A stretch of 64,000 bases of DNA from contig NZ_JACHIN010000013.1 of NCBI RefSeq assembly GCF_014203235.1, positions 182,832-246,831 on the forward strand, in the 5' to 3' direction. The stretch is from Nonomuraea endophytica (lineage in GTDB: Bacteria; Actinomycetota; Actinomycetes; Streptosporangiales; Streptosporangiaceae). Position numbers and translations under genes: made by a program. Of the stretch, positions 16,071 to 24,123 are shown piece after piece (position 1 is the stretch's first letter; each line of letters starts with the position of its first letter). The notes below the pieces were generated by a model that was not told where the DNA came from, ran no database searches, and worked only from the letters and a program-made list of their open reading frames with translations.

Positions 16071-16514
16071 GTGCGGCTCGGCAACCTGGAGCGCTCGGTC
16101 ATGGAGGCCCTCTGGGCGCACCCGGAGGGGATCCTGGCCCAGGACCTCGCCGCCGCGCTGCCCTCCTCACCCGCCGTGACGACCGTGCTGACCGTGCTGG
16201 TACGCCTGTCGCGCAAGGGCCTGGCGACCAGGGAACGGGCCGGCCGGGCGCATCTCTACCGTGCTGCGGCCGGCAAGGACGCCTTCGTGGCCGAGGCCAT
16301 GCGGGAGGCACTGGACGAGGCCGGTGACGTGGAAGCGGCGGTGAACCGGTTCGTGGGCGCGGTCTCACCAGAGGTGGCCGCCGCCCTCCGCGCCGCCCTG
16401 ACAGACCGCCCCGACCTGACGACGCCCGGGGAAACGCACCGCCCCGACCTTACGGCGACCCCGGAAGCTCTGACGGCGGATCGTAGTGGTTCGGTCAGGG
16501 GCGGGGGGTCGTGA
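16071..16514 (+). CDS. BlaI/MecI/CopY-family transcriptional repressor
   Basis: A 147-residue regulator starting at GTG 16071. The winged helix covers residues ~1-70: LGNLERSVMEALWAHPEGIL, then SSPAVTTVLTVLVRLSRKGL, then ERAGRAHLYRAA (the wing). Residues 75-105 form the dimerisation helices seen in BlaI. The C-terminal ~40 residues (after ALRAAL) are an extra Pro/Thr/Asp-rich tail with two similar RPDLT segments. BlaI repressors are inactivated by cleavage from a membrane M56 peptidase, encoded immediately downstream with a GTGA overlap. Targets probably include this pair and the DsbA/VKOR operon. Confidence 0.9.
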   Translation: MRLGNLERSVMEALWAHPEGILAQDLAAALPSSPAVTTVLTVLVRLSRKGLATRERAGRAHLYRAAAGKDAFVAEAMREALDEAGDVEAAVNRFVGAVSPEVAAALRAALTDRPDLTTPGETHRPDLTATPEALTADRSGSVRGGGS

Positions 16515-17497
16515 CGTTCTGGCTGGTCGTGACCGGGGTGGCGCTCCTGCCGGTGGTGTTCGGCGGGCGGGTGGCCTCGGCGCTGGCCGGGGCGGAGTGG
16601 GCGCGGCGGCATCCTCGTGCGGCGCTGGTGCTGTGGCAGGCGATCGCGCTGGCCGGTGGGCTCGGGGCCGTGGGGGTGGGGCTGGTCGCGGCGGTCGCCC
16701 CGCTGGCGGCGGCCTTTCCGCATGGGATGCACACGTTCGGGCATCAGGTGGTCGACGGGCGCGGCCTGGCAGGGCTCGGTCCAGGGCACAACCTGGCGCT
16801 GGCCTGGTCGGCCGCGCTGATCGCCTGGCTCGTGGCACACACGGCCCGCACCGCTGTCAGGACCGTGGCCAGGCAACGCCGCCAGCGCACGCTCGTGGAC
16901 ATCCTGGCCGACCGGATCGACGAGCGCGACATGGGCGTGCCGGTCGACGGGCGTGGCGTGGGTCTGCCCATCGATCGTGAGGTGTACGTGCTGCCGGGCG
17001 CCGAGCCGGTGGCCTACTGCGTGCCCGGATGGCGGTCGAGGGTGGTGCTGAGCCGCGGGGCACTCGATCTGCTGAACCCCGCCGAACTCCGGGCGGTGCT
17101 CGCGCACGAGCGGGCCCACGCGCGGGGCAGGCATGACCTGTTCCTGATGCCGTTCGCGGCGCTGGCCGCCGCCTTTCCCTGGCTGCCTGTGGTGAAGGCG
17201 GCGCGGCAGGCCGTACCTGTGCTGCTGGAGATGCTCGCCGACGATCGGGCCCGGCAGGTGAGCGGCGATCGCACGCTGGCCCGCGCGATCGTGCTCATGG
17301 CCGCCCCGAAGGGGCCCGAGGTGGCGTTCGGGCTGGCCGACGAGGGTGTGGTGCAGCGGGTGGAACGCCTGCTCGGCACGTCCCGGGGCCGGAGATGGGT
17401 CCCGGCCGCGGTGTACACCGCCGCGCTGGCCCTGATGAGCGGCCCGCTGGCCGTGCTGGTCGCCCCGGTGGCCTGCGTCACCTTCTGGCCCGGCTGA
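16511..17497 (+). CDS. BlaR1-like M56 membrane metallopeptidase
   Basis: A 328-residue membrane zinc peptidase. Helices: WLVVTGVALLPVVFGGRV at the N-terminus, then around 40-65 and 95-115, and a C-terminal one after the catalytic domain (AAVYTAALALMSGPLAVLVA). The zinc site is LAHERAHARGRHD (HExxH) near residue 200 with a likely third ligand Glu in LLEMLADDRA. No penicillin-binding sensor domain follows, so unlike BlaR1 the signal is not read by an attached beta-lactam sensor. Expected to cleave the BlaI-type repressor encoded upstream; start GTG overlaps its stop. Confidence 0.9.
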   Translation: MTFWLVVTGVALLPVVFGGRVASALAGAEWARRHPRAALVLWQAIALAGGLGAVGVGLVAAVAPLAAAFPHGMHTFGHQVVDGRGLAGLGPGHNLALAWSAALIAWLVAHTARTAVRTVARQRRQRTLVDILADRIDERDMGVPVDGRGVGLPIDREVYVLPGAEPVAYCVPGWRSRVVLSRGALDLLNPAELRAVLAHERAHARGRHDLFLMPFAALAAAFPWLPVVKAARQAVPVLLEMLADDRARQVSGDRTLARAIVLMAAPKGPEVAFGLADEGVVQRVERLLGTSRGRRWVPAAVYTAALALMSGPLAVLVAPVACVTFWPG

Positions 17498-17549
17498 GCC
17501 CGGGTAGCCCGATGTTGTGTGAACCGGGGGACCGACCACTGCCCTTGTC

Positions 17550-17591
17550 TTCTACGCTATGTAGAAATCCAATTTTCTACGTGACGTAGAA
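17550..17591. promoter_or_regulatory. paired BlaI-like operators upstream of the DsbA/VKOR operon
   Basis: Two perfect dyads with identical arms: TTCTAC-N5-GTAGAA at 17550-17566 and 17575-17591, centres 25 bp apart. The arms match the CTAC...GTAG core of known BlaI/MecI operators (TACTAC-N4-GTAGTA). The second ends 16 bases before the start codon, where bound protein would cover the ribosome site and start region. The nearest candidate repressor is the BlaI-family protein encoded 1 kb upstream. Confidence 0.7.
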
Positions 17592-17607
17592 ACTCCAGGG
17601 AGGCCAC

Positions 17608-18327
17608 GTGTCGGACGAGCAGGATCGGGCCCAGGCGCGCCGCGCCAAGGTCGAGGCCATGCGCGAGGAAGACGACCGCCTGCGCGCCAGGAAGCGCAAC
17701 ACCGCCTTCGTCCTGACCGCCATCGCCGTCTTCGCGGTCGTGGTCGCCGCCGTCCTGGTGGTCAGCAGGTCCGGCGGGGAGGCGCCGGCCGAGCAGGCCC
17801 AGGTGGTACGCGCCGACAGCCACCGCCTCCAGACCGCCCCGGACGGCAAGGTCACGCTGGTGGAGTTCCTGGACTTCGAGTGCGAGGCCTGCGGCGCCGC
17901 GTTCCCGGTGATCGAGCAGTTGCGCAAGCAGTACCAGGGCAAGGTCACCTTCGTCGCCCGCTACTTCCCGATCGCCAGCCACTTCAACGCCGAGCGCGCC
18001 GCGCGGGCGGTCGAGGCGGCGGCCAAGCAGGGCCGCTTCGACGCCATGTACCAGCGCATGTACCAGACGCAGAAGCAGTGGGCGGAGAAGCAGACCCCGG
18101 CCGACAAGTTGTTCAGGGAGTTCGCGCAGAGCATGGGCCTGGACATGGCCGCCTGGGACAAGGCCTACGCCGCCGAGGAGACGCTGGCCCGCATCAACAA
18201 GGACGTCGCCGACGGGCAGGCGCTCGGCGTCGAGGGCACCCCGACGTTCTTCCTGAACGGCCAGAAGCTCCAGCCCAAGTCCACCGACGACATCAAGGCG
18301 GCCATCGATGCGGCTCTCGCCAAGTGA
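17608..18327 (+). CDS. membrane-anchored DsbA-like thiol oxidoreductase
   Basis: A 239-residue type II membrane protein. Residues 1-32 are a charged cytoplasmic tail (RARKRNTAF), 33-52 the anchor helix, and from ~75 a DsbA/thioredoxin domain. The active site is CEAC in LVEFLDFECEACGAAFPV, and the cis-Pro loop is EGTPTFFLNG near the C-terminus. It forms disulfides in exported proteins. GTG 17608 is preceded by GGGAGG. The downstream VKOR gene overlaps it by 20 bp and encodes the likely re-oxidising partner; two dyads (17550-17591) sit just upstream. Confidence 0.93.
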   Translation: MSDEQDRAQARRAKVEAMREEDDRLRARKRNTAFVLTAIAVFAVVVAAVLVVSRSGGEAPAEQAQVVRADSHRLQTAPDGKVTLVEFLDFECEACGAAFPVIEQLRKQYQGKVTFVARYFPIASHFNAERAARAVEAAAKQGRFDAMYQRMYQTQKQWAEKQTPADKLFREFAQSMGLDMAAWDKAYAAEETLARINKDVADGQALGVEGTPTFFLNGQKLQPKSTDDIKAAIDAALAK

Positions 18328-18883
18328 GCAGCGGGCGGAGCCGTTCCCCCGGCTGCTGCCGTACCTGCTGCTGATCGGTGGCGGGATCGGGCTGGTCGCG
18401 GCGTTCGTGCTGGCCGTCGAGAAGATCGCGCTGCTGAAGAATCCCGCGTACGTCCCGAGCTGCAGCATCAACCCGGTCCTGTCGTGCGGTTCGATCATGT
18501 CCACGCCGCAGGCGGAGCTGTTCGGCTTCCCCAACCCGCTGCTGGGCGTGGCCGGGTTCGCGATCGTCACGACCACCGGCGTCGCGCTGCTCGCCGGGGC
18601 GGTGCTGAAGCGGTGGTTCTGGGCGGGGCTGCAGATCGGGGTCACCGCGGGCGTCGTGTTCGTGCACTGGCTGATCTATCAGAGCCTCTACGTGATCGGC
18701 GCGCTCTGCCCGTACTGCATGGTCGTGTGGGCGGTGACGATCCCGATCTTCCTCTACGTCACGCTCAGGAACCTCGCCCGCCCCTTCGCGCGCAACCACG
18801 TGATCGTGCTGACGCTGTGGTACCTAGCCGTGCTCGCGCTCATCACCATCCGTTTCTGGACGTACTGGAGCAGCCTGGTCTAG
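18308..18883 (+). CDS. vitamin K epoxide reductase (VKOR) family protein
   Basis: A 191-residue integral membrane oxidoreductase with about five helices. The four functional cysteines are visible: a loop pair in PSCSINPVLSCGSIM (~residues 52-61) and the active-site pair CPYC near 138-141 at the start of a membrane helix. A conserved Ser/Asn segment (FGFPNPLLGVAGF) lies between them. Bacterial VKOR passes electrons from DsbA-type proteins to menaquinone. The overlap with the DsbA-like gene indicates co-expression of the complete disulfide-forming pathway. Its last 60 bases are also the antisense end of the TetR gene. Confidence 0.93.
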   Translation: MRLSPSEQRAEPFPRLLPYLLLIGGGIGLVAAFVLAVEKIALLKNPAYVPSCSINPVLSCGSIMSTPQAELFGFPNPLLGVAGFAIVTTTGVALLAGAVLKRWFWAGLQIGVTAGVVFVHWLIYQSLYVIGALCPYCMVVWAVTIPIFLYVTLRNLARPFARNHVIVLTLWYLAVLALITIRFWTYWSSLV

Positions 18884-19396
18884 CCGCAGCGCGAGGTAGG
18901 CGCGCAGCATCATCTTGGTCTCGGCGATCAGGTGCGGCTCGTCGTGGTGGGCGCGCAGCAGCGCGTCCGCCGCCTCGACCGCGACGAGCAGCACACCACT
19001 GTCACAAACCAGCCCAGCCTGTACGGCGAGCACCTCCGCCAGCGCCTCGGCCACCTCCGCGTTCGCCCCGAAGTCGACCACCGCGAACCCCGGCACGGTC
19101 CGCTTCATCTCCAGGTACTCATCGACCACCGCCTCCACCAGCGGCTCCCAGTGCGTGATCCCGCGCCCGCGCACCCGGCGCACGAACGCGGCCAGGTTCC
19201 GCGCCGCCAGCGCGTCGGCCAGTTCCCGCTTGTCGCGGAAGTACCGGTAGACCGAGCCGATCGGCAGCCCGGTCACCGCCGCTACCCGGCGGGTGCTGAG
19301 CCCTTCGTAGCCGCTCTCGTCGAGCAGCCGGGCGGCGGCGTCGAGGATGCGCTCGACCCGCTCGGCGCTGCGCCGCTGGACCGGTGCCCGCCTCAT
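18824..19396 (-). CDS. TetR-family regulator, last gene of the beta-helix/cupredoxin operon
   Basis: A 190-residue TetR regulator. N-terminal helix-turn-helix at ~10-60: RILDAAARLLDESGYEGLST, then RRVAAVTGLPIGSVYRYFRDKRELADAL. The ligand domain is unremarkable. It starts with an ATGA overlap onto the stop of the membrane-protein gene (19393-19396), so it is the fourth gene of a coupled operon with the beta-helix and cupredoxin genes and may regulate them. The 3' end overlaps the VKOR gene by 60 bp on the other strand. Confidence 0.9.
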   Translation of the reverse strand: MRRAPVQRRSAERVERILDAAARLLDESGYEGLSTRRVAAVTGLPIGSVYRYFRDKRELADALAARNLAAFVRRVRGRGITHWEPLVEAVVDEYLEMKRTVPGFAVVDFGANAEVAEALAEVLAVQAGLVCDSGVLLVAVEAADALLRAHHDEPHLIAETKMMLRAYLALRLDQAAPVRPETDGDEREHG

Positions 19397-20619
19397 GCGG
19401 CCAGCAGCAGGGTCAGGCCGCCGATCGTGTAGCAGATCATGAGCACGAACATCGGGATCTGGCCGGCGACGGCCCGCGCGGGCGGCAGCAGGCGTACCGA
19501 CCGGTCGTGCGCGGCCACCACCCCCGCGACGTGGCCGATGACGATGGCCAGCACCTGCACCGTGGCGATCGTCCCCGGCCCCACCGCCTCCAGGTCCACC
19601 TCGGCCCGCAGCCCCAGCGCCAGCACGAACGCGCGCTGCCCCTCGATCACCAGCAGCGAGAAGTAGTGGGCGACCAGGTAGCCGACGGCGATGGGCACCA
19701 GCGAGTGCGCGAACCTCGGCGCCAGCCCGCGCGCGCCGCCGATCCGCCCCGCCAGCCACAGACAGCCCGCGTACAGCGCCGTCACCAGCACGATCGCCCC
19801 CACCAGCCCCGCCGTGCCCAGCACGACCCGGCCCGCCGCACCCGACTGCAGCGCGTCCACCCAGACCGGCGCGCCGGAGAACCCGTCGTACCCGGTGCTC
19901 CCGAGCAGCACGCACACGGTCGCGACCAGCCCAGACGCCGGCTGGACGGCATCCAGCCCGTCGAACGGATTGCGCAGCACGAGCCGCCCGTCACCCCGCC
20001 GCCCGAACGGGGCAAGCTGCCCGATCAGCGTTGAATACACCTCGAAGGCCTCGCCTCGGGCCAGCCACGCGTGGCCGTACCGGAGCGTGGCGAGGATCTG
20101 CGCGCCGCCGTACACCAGCAGAAAGACCAGCAGCGTGTACGGCGCGGCCGGCTCCGGCGAGACGAGCTCCACCCACGTGAACGTTAGCAGCCCGGCGGCG
20201 GCCGGCCAGTAGCCGAGCCGCGGGGGCAGCGGCCGGCGGGCGCGGTCCGGCAGCAGCCGCAACGGGCTCAGCACCCGCCACACCGGCCCGAACACCAGCG
20301 AAGCCGGCACCAGCCCCACCCAGAAGATCACATAGACCAGATGCGGCCCCGCGTTCCCCTCCTCAGGCCCCAGAACAAGCCACCCCACCGTGTACCCGAC
20401 CACCAGAAGCGTGATCACCCGCAACATCCGCGACACAGCAGGCAGGCGCAGCGCCAGCGCCCGTCCAGCGACCTCACCCCGAAACCGCGAGTCCGGCCAC
20501 AGCAGCCCCAGCGCCAGGAACGACACCACCAGCGCCGCGAACGCCCCCGCATACGCGTAGAACAGCGGGATCGGCAGGTCACCCCGGCTGCCGACCCCGT
20601 GCGCCAGGATCCCGCTCAC
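19393..20619 (-). CDS. polytopic membrane protein of unknown function
   Basis: A 408-residue integral membrane protein with about ten hydrophobic helices, beginning IPLFYAYAGAFAALVVSFLA. Polar motifs between helices include FGPVWRVLSPLRLLP, YGHAWLARGEAFEVY and AHYFSLLVIEGQ; the scattered His residues within helices (AHSLVPIAVGYLVAHYF) could bind metal or heme, but this is speculation. I do not recognise a named family; similar proteins accompany cupredoxin-like lipoproteins in actinobacteria as far as I recall. Both ends overlap neighbours by 4 nt (ATGA), so it is translated with the cupredoxin lipoprotein and the TetR regulator. Confidence 0.8.
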   Translation of the reverse strand: MSGILAHGVGSRGDLPIPLFYAYAGAFAALVVSFLALGLLWPDSRFRGEVAGRALALRLPAVSRMLRVITLLVVGYTVGWLVLGPEEGNAGPHLVYVIFWVGLVPASLVFGPVWRVLSPLRLLPDRARRPLPPRLGYWPAAAGLLTFTWVELVSPEPAAPYTLLVFLLVYGGAQILATLRYGHAWLARGEAFEVYSTLIGQLAPFGRRGDGRLVLRNPFDGLDAVQPASGLVATVCVLLGSTGYDGFSGAPVWVDALQSGAAGRVVLGTAGLVGAIVLVTALYAGCLWLAGRIGGARGLAPRFAHSLVPIAVGYLVAHYFSLLVIEGQRAFVLALGLRAEVDLEAVGPGTIATVQVLAIVIGHVAGVVAAHDRSVRLLPPARAVAGQIPMFVLMICYTIGGLTLLLAA

Positions 20620-20996
20620 TTCACCGCCAGCTGGGTGAGCACCAGCTTGTTCTCATGCGTCTCCACCTGGAACACCCCGGCCACATCCGCCGTGAACCGC
20701 ACCGTAACCGCCTTACCCGCCAGAAGCTCGGCCTCGACGTCATAACCATGCACGTGGACCTCGTCCGAGACATCGCTGGTCACGGTGATGGCGACCGGCT
20801 GCCCCTTCCTGATCTCCACCCAGCCCGACGGCGGGCTGACCTGCCCCTGCGCGATCGTGATCGGCACCACGACCTCGCCGTTGACCGTGCTGGGCGCCGC
20901 GGTGGCCACCTCATGGCTGTTACCCGGCCGACGGTGCGTATCGGACAACTGCCCGCACCCCGCCACCACCACGGCCGCCACCAACAGCCACCTCAC
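20616..20996 (-). CDS. cupredoxin-like lipoprotein
   Basis: A 126-residue lipoprotein. The signal peptide is VRWLLVAAVVVAGC with the lipobox VVAGC (lipidated Cys near 14). The mature domain has the Greek-key pattern of a cupredoxin: VVVPITIAQGQV, then GQPVAITVTSDVSDEVHVHG, then KAVTVRFTADVAGVFQVETH. HVHGYD and the late ETHE supply histidines at places where cupredoxins bind copper, but the usual Cys-x-x-x-x-His-x-x-x-x-Met ligand loop is absent, so copper binding is uncertain. GTG 20996 overlaps the stop of the beta-helix gene as GTGA; the stop overlaps the next start as ATGA. Confidence 0.85.
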   Translation of the reverse strand: MRWLLVAAVVVAGCGQLSDTHRRPGNSHEVATAAPSTVNGEVVVPITIAQGQVSPPSGWVEIRKGQPVAITVTSDVSDEVHVHGYDVEAELLAGKAVTVRFTADVAGVFQVETHENKLVLTQLAVK

Positions 20997-23293
20997 CCGA
21001 CCACCCCCCGCTCCCCGGTACGGCGGCGCGGCGCCAGCACCACCACCGCCCACAACACCCAGACCCCGGTGAGCAGCCCCCGCACCCAGCCGGGACCCAG
21101 CGGAATGAGTGGAATGAGATGAACCGCCCGATCAAAGGCGTCGGCCGCGGTCAGCACCCCAAGCACCACCGTGAACCACCCGAACACCGGCCGGACCCGC
21201 CGCGCGACAGCACCCAGACAGACCAGCCACACCGCCACCCCGGCCAATGCGACCGCCGTCAGCAGAGGCGAGTCCGCGGAAGCGGCCACCACATCCAGCC
21301 CCAGACCAGCCACCCCAACCAGGGTCCCCACCACAAGCACCCTCCCGACACCCACGGAAGCACCCGCAACCGCCGGGTCTGCGGCGCCCGTCGTGTCCAG
21401 GGCGTCCACCGCGCCCGGAACATCCGCCGTGTCCATCGCGCCGGGAACATCCGCCGTGTCCGGGGCGCCCGACGCATCCGCAACCATCGGGTCTGCCATG
21501 ACCCGAGCATTCGCCGCACCCGGAGCATCCGCCACCACGGCGGGAGCGCTCTCTTCAGGGCTTGGTGTCTCGGGAGGTGGCATGGGGAGTGCCTGCGTTT
21601 CGAAGGCCGACTTGGGCGATGTCGTGGCGGGCGGGCGGATCGGGTTGCGGTACCAGAACAGCAGGGCCAGCAACCCCAGCACCAACGATCCCCCCAACGC
21701 CAGCTGCGTCTCCACCTTCCCCAGCCCCGCGGCCCCGAACCAGTCGCACCCCGCCGGCAGCTGGGCGTCCTGGGCCGAGAAGTCCGAGCACAGGTACAGC
21801 TTGAGGATCTTGACCGGCTCCGCCACCCACCGATGCGACCCGCCCGACACCCCGGGCGCCGACGCACCGCACACCGGCAGCGCCTGTGGTGAGGACGCCC
21901 CGGTGTCGGCCTGGAAGCAGTTGCCCGTGCCCTGCCCGTCCCACCACACGTTCCGCCCGTTCGGACGCTGTTCGCCGGTCGGGCTGACGCCGAAGACGTT
22001 GCCCTCGTAGCGGTTGTGGTTGGAGGTGTCGGCCTGCTTGGCGAGCGCCTCCTCGCCCCGGATGAACGCCGGCACCCCGAACAGGTGGAACGCGCTGCCG
22101 GCGTGGCCCCAGACCCGGTTGTTCCTGAAGACGTTGTAGTTGCCGCCGGCGACCAGGATGCCGGTGCCCGGTGGCACGCCGACCTGGGGGCAGACCACGC
22201 CCTTCTCGTAACCGCGTTCGGCGGGCGGCTTCGCGCAGGTGCCGTCGCGTGTGTACCGGTAGTAGTCGCGGTTGTTGTTGTAGATCTTGTTGTTCTCGAA
22301 CTTCGCGTGGTTCTGCGGGAGTCCGGGGTGGTCGGGCCAGAGGCTGTCCATCGTGGCGCCGACCATGTTGTCGTAGAACTCGTTGTCGTGCACCCACATC
22401 GAGTCGCCCGCGGTGCCCGAATAGCCGAGCGCGTTGTCGTGGCTCTTGCAGCGGCGGATCTCGATGGCGTAGCGGGGGACCTCGTGGCCCCGGCCGTCGT
22501 TGAGGTTGGAGGCGCTGCCGGGGTAGAGGCCGCCGTCGCCGTTGCCGTAGGACTCGCAGTCGGTGTAGAGGCCGTGGTCGCTGGCGAAGGTGAGGAAGCC
22601 GTACTCGTCGTTCCAGCGGGTCAGCACCTTGTCGATGACGAAGCCATCGGTCTCCAGGACGTACAGGGAGTTGAAGGTGGTGCGCTGGGCGGTGAAGTTG
22701 CGGAAGTAGATGCCGTTCGTGCGGTCGGCGCGGATGGCGTTGAGTTTGCGGTACTCCGCGTCGATGACCACGTCCAGCGGCCCGGCGCCCGTGCCCTCGA
22801 TCTGCAGATCCTTCTTGCCGAGGATCGCGACGAGGTTCTGGTTGTGCGGGCAGGCCTGCTGCTGTTCGAAGGAGAGGATCTGGTAGCCCCAGCTGGACCA
22901 GCGGGCGGGGAGGTTCGCGCACGCGCCGGTGGGGGCGGCCCTGCCGGGCTCTTCCAGGTAGAGCCCGGGAAGGATGGCGATCGCCATGCCCGGCCTGTCG
23001 ACCTTGTCGATGGCTTCCTGGAGGTTTCTGACGCCCTTTTGCTGACATAACTCGTAGAGCTGGATGTTTCGCTGCTTGAGGGCCGCGGGGAAGTTCTCGA
23101 CGCGGCGCTCGAAGTCGGGCCGGTCGCTCTTGCAGACCAGCAGATCGGGCTCGGCCTGCCGGTGGGCCGGGACACTGCCGCTGCCGTCCGGGAGCGTGAC
23201 CTTCCGCTCCTCGTGGGCCAGTGCGGCGGTGGCGGGTAACAGGAGCCCTAATGTCAGGGCGCCTAAGGCCACGATCCTGCGCATGGGGGGCAT
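20993..23293 (-). CDS. secreted, membrane-anchored right-handed beta-helix protein
   Basis: A 766-residue protein with signal peptide (MRRIVALGALTLGLLLPATA, cleavage after ALA). Residues ~110-450 form a parallel beta-helix: repeated Asn-rich rungs such as YFRNFTAQRTTFNSLYV, NKIYNNNRDYYRY and YNVFRNNRVWGHAGSAF. Six or more cysteines (CKS, CQQKG, CANLP, CPHNQN) suggest disulfides. A membrane helix follows near 530 (GGSLVLGLLALLFWYRN), then a Pro/Ala/Asp linker with repeated DTADVPGA units near 615, then three C-terminal helices. The fold recalls NosD and carbohydrate-acting beta-helix proteins. First gene of a four-gene fully overlapped operon. The start could be 23293 or 23284. Confidence 0.85.
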   Translation of the reverse strand: MPPMRRIVALGALTLGLLLPATAALAHEERKVTLPDGSGSVPAHRQAEPDLLVCKSDRPDFERRVENFPAALKQRNIQLYELCQQKGVRNLQEAIDKVDRPGMAIAILPGLYLEEPGRAAPTGACANLPARWSSWGYQILSFEQQQACPHNQNLVAILGKKDLQIEGTGAGPLDVVIDAEYRKLNAIRADRTNGIYFRNFTAQRTTFNSLYVLETDGFVIDKVLTRWNDEYGFLTFASDHGLYTDCESYGNGDGGLYPGSASNLNDGRGHEVPRYAIEIRRCKSHDNALGYSGTAGDSMWVHDNEFYDNMVGATMDSLWPDHPGLPQNHAKFENNKIYNNNRDYYRYTRDGTCAKPPAERGYEKGVVCPQVGVPPGTGILVAGGNYNVFRNNRVWGHAGSAFHLFGVPAFIRGEEALAKQADTSNHNRYEGNVFGVSPTGEQRPNGRNVWWDGQGTGNCFQADTGASSPQALPVCGASAPGVSGGSHRWVAEPVKILKLYLCSDFSAQDAQLPAGCDWFGAAGLGKVETQLALGGSLVLGLLALLFWYRNPIRPPATTSPKSAFETQALPMPPPETPSPEESAPAVVADAPGAANARVMADPMVADASGAPDTADVPGAMDTADVPGAVDALDTTGAADPAVAGASVGVGRVLVVGTLVGVAGLGLDVVAASADSPLLTAVALAGVAVWLVCLGAVARRVRPVFGWFTVVLGVLTAADAFDRAVHLIPLIPLGPGWVRGLLTGVWVLWAVVVLAPRRRTGERGVVG

Positions 23294-23338
23294 GGCCGCG
23301 AGACTAGAACATTGCTCACGTTCTGCCCAGCCCCGGAA

Positions 23339-23425
23339 CCGCCATTCCCCGCCCCTCGTACGGCGGGCCGCCCCGCCGGACACCGCCGTTCCCTGCCCCC
23401 TGGTACGGCGGATCGCCCGCCGTAC
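23339..23425. repeat. imperfect 34-bp direct repeat and 9-bp hairpin between divergent/convergent units
   Basis: Two similar ~34-bp segments (23339-23372 and 23383-23417) both run CCGCC(A/G)TTCCC...GTACGGCGG. The second leads into a perfect inverted repeat GTACGGCGG (23403-23411) / CCGCCGTAC (23417-23425) with a 5-base loop. It lies upstream of the beta-helix operon. Could be an operator pair or transcribed structure; no function is evident. Confidence 0.5.
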
Positions 23426-23437
23426 AAGCAAGGGATA

Positions 23438-23530
23438 GGTTCGGGGTGCGATCGAGGGATGGTTCAGGGGGGCCGATCAAGAGTGGCTCAGGGCGCGATC
23501 TAGGTGGGTCGGGTCAGGGGGCGATTCCGG
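23438..23530. repeat. degenerate tandem repeat (about 24 bp, 4 copies) running into the TetR 3' end
   Basis: Four ~20-bp cores with the pattern GG(T/C)TC(A/G)GGG-GCGATC start at 23438, 23461, 23485 and 23511, spaced 23-26 bp. The last contains the stop codon of the TetR gene (23514-23516) and its terminal codons. Degenerate, so an older duplication than those at 44736 and 63890. Confidence 0.5.
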
Positions 23531-24116
23531 CCAGGACCTGGTCGACGATGCCCTCGGCCAGTTCGGGGCCGCGGTCCGAGGTGTCGCCCCACTTGGTGAA
23601 CCAGACCATCGTGCCGGTCAGGATGGCCATGGCCAGCTCGATCTCCAGCGTGGAACGGAGCTCGCCGCTGGCCATGCCCCGCTCCAGGACCTGGCGCATC
23701 GCCGCCCGGCGTGGCTCGATCGCGATCTTCCTGAACTTCTCGAACAGGTGCGGATACCGGTCCGACTCGCTCAGCGCGATGTTCATCACACACTTGGTCC
23801 TGACATGTCCGGACTCGTCGCGCATCTGGTCGAGCAGCGTGACCAGGTCGTCGCGCACCGACTCGCCCGCCAGCGGCGGCACCGGCGCCTTCAGCGTGGC
23901 CAGCGCGTCGACCACGAGGTCCTCTTTGTTCGACCAGCGCCGGTAGATCGTCGTCTTGCCGACCCCGGCCCTGGCCGCGATCGCCTCGATCGACAGCTCG
24001 GAGATGCCCATGCCCTCACCGATGAGGTCGAGGGTGGCCTCGAGAATGGCCTTCTCGGCCTTTTCGCTACGCGGCCGGCCCGCCGGACGGGCCGCCCCTG
24101 CATCCTGAATCGTCAT
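23514..24116 (-). CDS. TetR-family regulator of the adjacent efflux gene
   Basis: A 200-residue TetR repressor. The helix-turn-helix at ~18-65 reads KAEKAILEATLDLIGEGMGI, then ELSIEAIAARAGVGKTTIYR, then RWSNKEDLVVDAL. The C-terminal domain (residues 75-195) has a TetR_C-like DESGHVRTKCVMNIALSESDR region. It follows the MFS efflux gene by 7 bp on the same strand, so both are likely transcribed together from the operator-rich region at 25683-25733, the usual arrangement for a self-controlled drug-efflux unit. Confidence 0.92.
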   Translation of the reverse strand: MTIQDAGAARPAGRPRSEKAEKAILEATLDLIGEGMGISELSIEAIAARAGVGKTTIYRRWSNKEDLVVDALATLKAPVPPLAGESVRDDLVTLLDQMRDESGHVRTKCVMNIALSESDRYPHLFEKFRKIAIEPRRAAMRQVLERGMASGELRSTLEIELAMAILTGTMVWFTKWGDTSDRGPELAEGIVDQVLAGIAP

Positions 24117-24123
24117 CGCGGCC

